Of a stretch of 7,007 nucleotides of DNA, positions 1 through 5,528 are shown piece after piece. How positions within the stretch are numbered: the stretch's first letter is position 1; every line of letters starts with the position of its first letter. The translations under genes and the position numbers were made by a program. This DNA comes from a bacterium (GTDB lineage: Bacteria > UBA9089 > UBA9088): positions 1 through 7,007 of the forward strand of contig DNCM01000049.1 in the NCBI GenBank assembly GCA_003498085.1. Reading direction: 5' to 3'. The notes beneath the pieces were generated by a model, which had not been told where the DNA came from, did no database searches, and saw only the letters and a list, made by a program, of their open reading frames with translations.

Positions 1-223
1 TTCCATAATTTCTTATTTTTCAAGTAGTTAAGTTGTATTTTTGTTGTAAATTTTAGCGGAAGTTCCGTTGGATGGAACCAATCTTGTCTTTTTGTACACA
101 AATCCTAACCTAATTCATTTTATTTATCGGCATTTTTTAATTTTTTACCTTTTTAATTCTAAGTTACTTGAGATTCAATTGATTTTTAGTATATAAAAAT
201 GAGCAATTATAACAATTGTCGAC
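1..223. other. Noncoding AT-rich region with small dyads, no supported gene
   Basis: This stretch lies downstream of the minus-strand DUF2723 gene. All three plus-strand frames entering from the left edge hit stops within about 30 bases, and the open frames inside are short and resemble nothing I recognise. Two small dyads are visible. At 57-78 an 11-bp palindrome, CGGAAGTTCCG, overlaps a second possible hairpin (GTTCC, 7-nt loop, GGAAC). At 204-218 the sequence CAATTATAACAATTG gives a 5-bp all-AT stem with a 5-nt loop. Read on the minus strand, this second dyad is followed after a few bases by TTTTT, so it could be a very weak terminator for the gene ending at 224, but the stem is too weak to call one. 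Confidence 0.6.
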
Positions 224-2368
224 TTACCTTTGAGCTATTGCAATAAGCATATTGTTTGCAAGATGGTTATTTGGATCAAAAGATTTAAGTTTTTTACATA
301 GATCTTCTGCTTCTTTAAATCTTCCCATATTGTAATAAACAACAGCAAGGTTTTCGTGGGCTTTTATGCTTTTTGGGTCTATTTCCAAAACCTTCCCCCA
401 ATAATAGATTGTTGCTTTCGTGTCATGCTTTTTATGGTAATATAGAATGCCCAAATTGTAATGGCTATCAATCATATTTGGGTCAACTTCAATTGCCTTT
501 TTGTAATAACTCTCTGCATCATTCACCATTCCTTTTTGGTCAAAGGAAACAGCAAGATTATAGTAACATTTTGAAAGATTCGTTATAACTTCTTTGTCAT
601 TTGGGTCAAGCTCTTTTGCTTTATTAAATGAAGAGATAGCATCATTTCCATATCCATTTTCGGAAAACAATACTCCAAGTTTTACATAACTATTTTTTAC
701 ATTATTTACAAGACGTTTTGACCTTCCTTGGTATGGAGTGACATCAAAAACCGCTTTTCTTGCTAACTCTATAATTTTCTCCTTTGAGATTCTATTATCC
801 AAGACCCTTTGGACAAATCCTTCTGGGATGAGAGGAAATCCGGATGTTATATCATCTACAAACGGAGTATAAATAGTATGAGTTGCAGAATTACTTCCCA
901 TAATTTCTCTATATTTTTCAAACCTGATATTTGCTAATTCTAGTGATGAAACTTTTTTTTCTGGAATGTCCCTGTTGAACACAAGTTCTGGGTGATGTTT
1001 GTCTATCTCCTCCATGAGCCAATATGTATGCAAAAATGTCCCATTTATCAGGAATATATCTGGCCGGACATTCTCAACATAATGCAAGTACCACAAGATA
1101 AAGCAAATGTCTCCTTTTGTAAGGAATATGGCATCTTTCTTCAATGGTTTAAGATAACCCATTCCTTCATCATAGTAGGAGTAATTCCGAGCTTGAATAT
1201 TCCTTGAAAGATTCTTTGAAAATGGATATAGAGGAAGAGAAATAAGAACAAGACAGGCAATAGATAAGGCTTTATTTAATGAAAAAAATGTTGCGCACAA
1301 AAATCCAAGACTTATGCTTAAGATAGTATATGTTGGAATATAGTAATCCCAAACATTTGGAATGTTGTAATGGCTACAATGAAGGCAGTTGACAAGGAGA
1401 ATAAAGAGAAAAAAAATACCCCACTGTCTTTTCTTCAAAAAAAGAAGGAGAAATCCAATCAAGCTTGGAAAAAATAATAATAAGAACTGGTTTGGAATAT
1501 GATTTTTCCAATGGGAAACGCCCCTTTTTATGTGGTCAAAAACCGATGATTTTTCAAAATAGTGGCTATATCCTTTTGCCGTTATATAATCAAGAAAACC
1601 CGATATTCTGTCTGGATCTCCCCAATTTACCCAAGGATGCGCCAACGAGCGGATAGGTAAATAAAGATAGAGAAGGAGAGGCAAGAGAAATAAGACGGTA
1701 AGTAATAAGCAACGAGTAATAGATGGAGTAGTTTTAGGTTTTGAGCTATAGATTTTAAGTTTTAAGCTTTGAAGTTTGAACTTTTTTATGGATGTTGTAA
1801 TAAAAAGAAATATACTCGCAGGGATAATGAAAATTGTCTGCATGTGGTGACAGAATGAAAGACCAAGAATAAAGACAAACAAATACAGGTAGCTTTGAAC
1901 TTTAATTTTTGAACTTTGAGTTTCTTGCCATTTAAGCAAAACAAAAATAAGTAGGCTGAAGAAAAGGGCATTTAGGGTGTATTTCTCAGAGATTATTGCT
2001 TGTTGCCAGAAAGTTGGAGAGAATGCAAGGACAAAAGATGCAACAATGGATGGAGCGATTCTAGTGATGAGCGATGGGGTATTAGTTGCAAGTTTTAGTG
2101 TAATAAAATAAACCATCATGCAAGTTAGGGAGGCAAATAATGAAGATAGGGCATTCATTCTATAGGCAATGTTTCCGAACGGTATTGTTGTTATCCAAAA
2201 TTTTCCAATGATGCTAAAGAGGGGATATCCAGTTGGATGGGCAATGCCAAGGAGGTATGCAGAGCTTACCATATCTCCACAGTCATGGAATGGTATTGTT
2301 GGCCATAGGGTAAGAAGGTAAATTATAAATGCAGAGAAGAAGACAAGGACAGCAATTATATCACTCAT
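224..2368 (-). CDS. DUF2723 GT-C-like membrane protein with C-terminal TPR repeats
   Basis: This is a 714-residue polytopic inner-membrane protein. The N-terminal part matches the DUF2723 family, which is predicted to have a GT-C fold and to resemble protein O-mannosyltransferases. After a first membrane helix (about 4-20) comes an extracytoplasmic loop with acidic D29 and D32 and the signature HPTGYP (44-49), the usual place for GT-C catalytic acids. Further family marks are PIRS (238-241), NWGDP (248-252) and DYYIPTY (341-347). About eleven membrane helices are visible up to residue 382. A soluble part follows, ending in four TPR units at about 557-590, 599-631, 632-665 and 667-700, which probably bind partner proteins. 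The start is ATG at 2368, inside the end of queD (8-nt overlap, ATGAGTGA), with a weak GAGAG upstream, so translational coupling is likely. Two heptanucleotide repeat arrays encode loop residues 150-160 and 195-213. Donor and acceptor cannot be read from the sequence. Confidence 0.88.
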   Translation of the reverse strand: MSDIIAVLVFFSAFIIYLLTLWPTIPFHDCGDMVSSAYLLGIAHPTGYPLFSIIGKFWITTIPFGNIAYRMNALSSLFASLTCMMVYFITLKLATNTPSLITRIAPSIVASFVLAFSPTFWQQAIISEKYTLNALFFSLLIFVLLKWQETQSSKIKVQSYLYLFVFILGLSFCHHMQTIFIIPASIFLFITTSIKKFKLQSLKLKIYSSKPKTTPSITRCLLLTVLFLLPLLLYLYLPIRSLAHPWVNWGDPDRISGFLDYITAKGYSHYFEKSSVFDHIKRGVSHWKNHIPNQFLLLFFPSLIGFLLLFLKKRQWGIFFLFILLVNCLHCSHYNIPNVWDYYIPTYTILSISLGFLCATFFSLNKALSIACLVLISLPLYPFSKNLSRNIQARNYSYYDEGMGYLKPLKKDAIFLTKGDICFILWYLHYVENVRPDIFLINGTFLHTYWLMEEIDKHHPELVFNRDIPEKKVSSLELANIRFEKYREIMGSNSATHTIYTPFVDDITSGFPLIPEGFVQRVLDNRISKEKIIELARKAVFDVTPYQGRSKRLVNNVKNSYVKLGVLFSENGYGNDAISSFNKAKELDPNDKEVITNLSKCYYNLAVSFDQKGMVNDAESYYKKAIEVDPNMIDSHYNLGILYYHKKHDTKATIYYWGKVLEIDPKSIKAHENLAVVYYNMGRFKEAEDLCKKLKSFDPNNHLANNMLIAIAQR
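1735..1783 (-). repeat. Degenerate 7-bp tandem repeat array 1 inside DUF2723 gene
   Basis: Seven consecutive heptamers can be laid out on the plus strand: TAGGTTT, TGAGCTA, TAGATTT, TAAGTTT, TAAGCTT, TGAAGTT, TGAACTT. On the coding strand the best-conserved unit is AAGTTCA. A perfect AAGTTCA repeat would read KFKVQSS every 21 nt. The protein here reads KFKLQSLKLKIYSSKPK, which matches 11 of 17 positions of that repeated peptide. The segment lies between two predicted membrane helices of the DUF2723 domain (residues about 196-212). It looks like a diverged repeat insertion in a tolerant loop. Confidence 0.7.
1896..1923 (-). repeat. 7-bp tandem repeat array 2 inside DUF2723 gene
   Basis: Four consecutive heptamers on the plus strand read TGAACTT, TAATTTT, TGAACTT, TGAGTTT, with a more decayed unit just before them at about 1889-1895. 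The coding-strand unit AAGTTCA is the same as in the array at 1735-1783. The encoded peptide QSSKIKVQS is the circularly permuted KFKVQSS repeat with one change (F to I). The segment sits in a short loop between predicted membrane helices at residues about 132-146 and 160-175. Confidence 0.7.
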
Positions 2369-2729
2369 TACTCTCTTTGCTATACCCTGCCCACCTTCCC
2401 TCTTTTTCTGAAATCCTTACTTCATATAACCCGTCGATCTTTTTTGAAAGTTCGTTAAAGATATAAAACGCAATATTTTCTGAAGTCTGTTGTATCTTAT
2501 CAAACGGAGGGATATCTCCTAGATTTTTATGATCTAAAGAAAGAATTATGGATGAAAGGGCCTCCTTTATTTTACTAAAATCCATAACCATACCAAGACT
2601 GTCTAGTTTTTCTTTTTTTATGTAAACCCTAACTTTATAATTATGACCATGTAGTCTTGAACAATTACCTTTATAACCCAAGATCAAATGGGCTGCGGAA
2701 AAATTATCCTCAAAAATAAGTTTATACAT
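2361..2729 (-). CDS. queD: 6-carboxy-5,6,7,8-tetrahydropterin synthase (QueD)
   Basis: This cytosolic zinc enzyme of the PTPS/QueD family converts 7,8-dihydroneopterin triphosphate to 6-carboxytetrahydropterin. That is the second step towards preQ0, the precursor of queuosine in tRNA and of other 7-deazaguanines. Numbered from ATG at 2729 (122 residues, normal for the family), the zinc ligands are H14 (in FSAAH), H27 and H29. C23 in the C-x3-HGH motif is the catalytic cysteine that marks QueD rather than eukaryotic-type PTPS. D66-H67 (LDHKNL) completes the catalytic set, TSEN (82-85) is the family motif, and E108 is the likely pterin anchor. An upstream in-frame TTG at 2735 would add two residues. 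I prefer ATG because MYKL is the usual family start and the TTG lies immediately next to the -10 box. There is no clear Shine-Dalgarno. No other queuosine gene is visible nearby. Confidence 0.95.
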   Translation of the reverse strand: MYKLIFEDNFSAAHLILGYKGNCSRLHGHNYKVRVYIKKEKLDSLGMVMDFSKIKEALSSIILSLDHKNLGDIPPFDKIQQTSENIAFYIFNELSKKIDGLYEVRISEKEGRWAGYSKESNE

Positions 2730-2737
2730 AAACAATT

Positions 2738-2766
2738 ATTATATCAAAAATAAAAAGTCTTGACAG
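2738..2766 (-). promoter_or_regulatory. Candidate sigma70-type promoter for queD-DUF2723
   Basis: On the minus strand a perfect TATAAT (2743-2738) lies exactly 17 bp from CTGTCA (2766-2761), a 4-of-6 match to TTGACA. The expected transcription start is near 2731, only a few bases before the queD ATG at 2729, so the transcript would be nearly leaderless. A second TATAAT at 2773-2768, with only a poor -35, could give a longer leader of about 30 nt. The -35 overlaps the -35 of the opposite promoter. AT-rich DNA yields chance -10 boxes, which limits confidence. Confidence 0.5.
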
Positions 2767-2789
2767 TATTATATGTCTATAGATAAAAT
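2760..2789 (+). promoter_or_regulatory. Candidate sigma70-type promoter for the pilin operon
   Basis: A consensus TTGACA (2760-2765) is followed after 18 bp by TAAAAT (2784-2789), five of six to TATAAT. An A-rich block at 2746-2757 (AAAAATAAAAAG) lies directly upstream, where an UP element would be. The predicted start is near 2796, giving a leader of about 28 nt that contains the ribosome-binding site. A dyad GACA-8-TGTC (2762-2777) overlaps the -35 and spacer and could be an operator, though its arms are only 4 bp. Confidence 0.6.
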
Positions 2790-2808
2790 TTTATAAAAAT
2801 TTTAGTCT

Positions 2809-2814
2809 GGGAGG
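2809..2814 (+). promoter_or_regulatory. Ribosome-binding site of the prepilin gene
   Basis: GGGAGG lies 9 nt before the ATG at 2824 and is the strongest Shine-Dalgarno sequence in the window. It fixes the pilin start. The other genes have weak or no such sites, so the pilin is probably the most highly translated product here. Confidence 0.8.
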
Positions 2815-2823
2815 ATAAAAGAG

Positions 2824-3276
2824 ATGAAAAAAGCTTTTACGCTAATCGAGTTAATGGTTGTAGTTGTAGTAATAGGAATTCTTCTTGCTGTAATTATGCC
2901 TAGGATGATGCTTCTAATTGATAAGTCAAGAGAGAAAACAACTGCAAAGAATCTGAAAAATATAAAGCTTGCTCTTGATTTGTATTGTGAAGGACCAGAT
3001 GGTGGATATATTTACCCTACAACAAAAGAGGAATTTAAGGAGATACTAGAAAATAAGTTTGGAGAAGGAAAGATACCAAGAGCAGTTTTAAGAGTAGGTA
3101 GTGGTGTTAGTGCTTCCAATGAATGTCATGTGCTAGGTTCTGTAACACTCATTCCAGCTTCACCCGAAGGAGGATGGGCCCTTATAGCAGAAGGAGAGCA
3201 TAGAGGTTATGTTTTTATAAATAGTACAAAATTAGATGTTTATGGCGAACCGTATACTAATTATTCCTGCTGGTAG
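2824..3276 (+). CDS. GspG-like type IV pilin / type II secretion pseudopilin precursor
   Basis: This is a 150-residue prepilin. The class III leader MKKA is followed by the methylated-pilin start FTLIELMVVVVVIGILLAVIMP. Cleavage by a prepilin peptidase would fall between A4 and F5, giving a mature 146-residue protein; E9 is the conserved Glu5 of the mature pilin. Alanine replaces the more common glycine at -1, a known tolerated variant. The hydrophobic helix (about 5-25) continues into an amphipathic stretch (33-54). The C-terminal half has the compact GspG-style pattern GGYIYPTT (60-67), GGWALI (116-121) and a terminal Y-T-x-Y-S-C-W. Three cysteines (55, 101, 149) occur in the exported part, so a disulfide is possible. 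No assembly ATPase, platform protein or peptidase is in the window, so whether it serves a pilus, secretion system or other filament is open. The next gene begins 2 nt after its stop. Confidence 0.88.
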   Translation: MKKAFTLIELMVVVVVIGILLAVIMPRMMLLIDKSREKTTAKNLKNIKLALDLYCEGPDGGYIYPTTKEEFKEILENKFGEGKIPRAVLRVGSGVSASNECHVLGSVTLIPASPEGGWALIAEGEHRGYVFINSTKLDVYGEPYTNYSCW

Positions 3277-3278
3277 GT

Positions 3279-5528
3279 TTGTACCCTATTCTTCTTATTT
3301 TCCTTGTTTTTGTTTTCTTTTTAAAAGTTATCTTTTCTGACGAAATATTTTTCTTAAGAGATTTTGGAGCATATTTTTATCCGATAAGACATCTTAATTT
3401 ATCCTTTATAAAATCCTTTATTTTTCCGTTCTGGAATCCATATATAGACTTTGGAGTTCCTTTCCTTGCCGACCTTCAAGCACAGATCCTCTATCCGCCA
3501 TCTATTTTTTTTGTCTTTGGTTTTAATATTGGCTTTAAGATGTTTATAATCTTTCATTTTGTCTTGTCGGGTCTTGGTATTTATGTATTAACAAGGCATC
3601 TTGGTTTTGAAAAATATTCGTCTTTTGCAGCTTCTATTATCTATACATTTTCAGGCTATCTTGTTTCATCAATAGACATTCTTATTGTTTTTTCATCATA
3701 TTCCTGGCTTCCTTTGATATTCTATTTTTGGCTTAAGTCAATAGATTCGTTGAAATATAGTCTTTTTGCAGGGTTATTCCTTTGTTTCCAGTTTTTGGGT
3801 GGAGAGCCAACTGTTTTCTATGGAACAATCATCTGTCTCTTTTTCCACACTATATACATTGCCTTATTTGAAAAAATATATCGGATAAAAAGATTTATTG
3901 TTGTTATCTTAATTGGGATTTCATTATCCTTATTTCAAGCCTTGCTATTTTTAGAGTTCTGCCTTTCATCAACGAGGACATATTTTACAATATCCGAGAT
4001 AACATTATATTCATTTGCCCCTTGGGAGATTTTAAGGCTTTTTATTCCATCTATCTTCGGCTCCCCGGTTGATGAAACATATGAAATATGCAAATTTTTT
4101 AGTGTTCAAATGTGGTTAGAAAGTCCTTATATTGGGATAATCCCTCTACTTCTTTTGTTAGTCTCATTTAAGGAAAGAAAGCTTTTATTCTTTATTTTTT
4201 TACTTTTTTTCTCCTTTATTATCTCCTTAGGTAAATATACACCTATATATGATATTATTTCTAGTTTACCATTCTTTGGACTTTTAAGGTATCCTGTAAA
4301 ATTTCTTTTTCTATTTACATTTGTATGCTCAATCCTTATTGGCTATTCTTTCTCCGTTATAGTTGAAAAAAGGTTTTATTTTAAACTTTTTTTTATTTTT
4401 ACTTTATTTTTTCTTTTTGGGACTGTTTTCATTTTACTTTTCAAAGATGCAATCCTTTCCTTTTTCGATGTATATAGAGGTTCCTTGTTTTGGATAGATA
4501 CTATTCTTAAAGATTTATTTTTTATCTCTTTAATCCTTGTTTTTTTCCTATTTTTCTATTATCTATTCAAAAAAAACCTGATAGAAAAGAATGTATTTAT
4601 TTTTGGCTCTATTTTTCTCATTGTCTTCGATCTATTTTATTTTCAAGAAAGGCTTATACCAACAACATCAGCAAAGATATACGAAGCAAAGCCAAGGATT
4701 GCTGAATCTATTGGGAAGCAGGATGAAATATTCAGGGTTTATATTACACCAAGAACAAGATTGGAGTTTATGGAACCTATTGCAAGGACCCATGAGGAAT
4801 GTTTCCTTAAACGGCTAATATACCTTATGCCAAATCTTGGTTTGATGGATAAGGTTTTTTATGCATCAGGTTATAGATCTATTGTTATAAAAGATTATGC
4901 CCAGTTTATGTGGGTGATAGAGGTAAATCCATTCTTGCCCGTTTCACACCTTATCTCACTTATCAATTCTAAATATATTATTTCAAGTAGGCCATTTGAT
5001 GAAAAAATGTTAATGTTAAAGTTAATATTTCATAATGGAGCCAATGGTCCTTTTCTTTATGAAAATACATCTTGTCTTCCAAGAGCATTTTTTGTTAGTA
5101 AGTATAAGGTTATTAAAGATAGAATAGAAAGACTCGAATATATGTTAGATAAGCTCGATATAGAAAACGAGATTGTTTTAGAAGAAGAACCAAAAAAAAT
5201 CCAGAAATCAGAAGTCAAGAGTCAAGAGTCAAGAGTAAAAATTACAGATTATCAACCAAATAAAGTGGTAATCGAGGTTGATGCTAAAAGTAGTGGATTT
5301 TTGTTTTTGTCTGATACATATTATCCTGGATGGAAGGCATATATCAGGAACCAAGAAGTAAAGATTTATAAGGCAAATCATTGTTTTAGAGCTATTTTTA
5401 TGCAAGAAGGAAAACACATAGTTGAATTTAGATATATCCCAAAGATATTTTATATCGGGACAGTTGCAAGTATTTTTTCACTTCTTATGACTATATGTAT
5501 TATATGCTTAGGACAAAAAAATGATTAA
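3279..5528 (+). CDS. YfhO-like polytopic membrane protein (GT-C-like), first paralog
   Basis: This 749-residue membrane protein resembles the bacterial YfhO family, large GT-C-like proteins linked to glycosylation of cell-envelope polymers. It has one N-terminal helix (3-20), then an extracytoplasmic loop with FLRDF (25-29, candidate catalytic D28), PFWNPY (50-55) and YPPS (72-75). About a dozen more helices follow, with GEP (175-177), QMWL-SPYIGIIP (277-289) and RYPVK (337-341) between them. After residue about 455 comes a soluble part ending in a beta-type domain with YYPGW (681-685) and FRA (703-705), then a final helix (722-742). The only plausible start is TTG at 3279: an in-frame stop lies at 3258-3260 and no ATG occurs until residue 88. 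With no properly spaced Shine-Dalgarno, translation probably depends on coupling to the pilin gene. A 7-bp repeat array encodes residues 642-653, just before the C-terminal domain. The substrate is unknown. Confidence 0.8.
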   Translation: MYPILLIFLVFVFFLKVIFSDEIFFLRDFGAYFYPIRHLNLSFIKSFIFPFWNPYIDFGVPFLADLQAQILYPPSIFFVFGFNIGFKMFIIFHFVLSGLGIYVLTRHLGFEKYSSFAASIIYTFSGYLVSSIDILIVFSSYSWLPLIFYFWLKSIDSLKYSLFAGLFLCFQFLGGEPTVFYGTIICLFFHTIYIALFEKIYRIKRFIVVILIGISLSLFQALLFLEFCLSSTRTYFTISEITLYSFAPWEILRLFIPSIFGSPVDETYEICKFFSVQMWLESPYIGIIPLLLLLVSFKERKLLFFIFLLFFSFIISLGKYTPIYDIISSLPFFGLLRYPVKFLFLFTFVCSILIGYSFSVIVEKRFYFKLFFIFTLFFLFGTVFILLFKDAILSFFDVYRGSLFWIDTILKDLFFISLILVFFLFFYYLFKKNLIEKNVFIFGSIFLIVFDLFYFQERLIPTTSAKIYEAKPRIAESIGKQDEIFRVYITPRTRLEFMEPIARTHEECFLKRLIYLMPNLGLMDKVFYASGYRSIVIKDYAQFMWVIEVNPFLPVSHLISLINSKYIISSRPFDEKMLMLKLIFHNGANGPFLYENTSCLPRAFFVSKYKVIKDRIERLEYMLDKLDIENEIVLEEEPKKIQKSEVKSQESRVKITDYQPNKVVIEVDAKSSGFLFLSDTYYPGWKAYIRNQEVKIYKANHCFRAIFMQEGKHIVEFRYIPKIFYIGTVASIFSLLMTICIICLGQKND
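5202..5236 (+). repeat. 7-bp tandem repeat array 3 inside first YfhO-like gene
   Basis: Five heptamers follow one another: CAGAAAT, CAGAAGT, then three perfect copies of CAAGAGT. They come directly after a run of eight A. In frame they encode KSEVKSQESRVK (643-654), a polar, basic linker between the preceding acidic segment (EEEPKK) and the C-terminal beta domain. The three perfect copies suggest recent expansion. The unit is similar in length and purine-rich character to the AAGTTCA unit in the DUF2723 gene, but is not the same sequence. Confidence 0.8.
5510..5513 (+). promoter_or_regulatory. Ribosome-binding site of second YfhO-like gene
   Basis: AGGA lies 7 nt before the ATG at 5521, inside the last codons of the upstream gene. 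With the 8-nt overlap (ATGATTAA) it supports this start and coupled translation. Confidence 0.65.

Noticed and set aside
1..23. Possible minus-strand gene starting at TTG (23) or ATG (6) and running off the left edge
   Set aside because: Only two to seven codons are visible and there is no Shine-Dalgarno, so it cannot be supported.
70..198. Possible 42-codon plus-strand ORF from a TTG near 68-70
   Set aside because: It has no ribosome site, an AT-driven composition rich in I, L, F and Y, and no recognisable motif; chance is the simplest reading.
204..218. Rho-independent terminator for the DUF2723 gene
   Set aside because: The stem is five A/T-rich pairs and the T run is separated from it, so it is too weak to be called.
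373..588. Plus-strand 71-codon open frame within the TPR region
   Set aside because: It is antisense to a well-supported TPR domain, has no ribosome site and its product resembles nothing.
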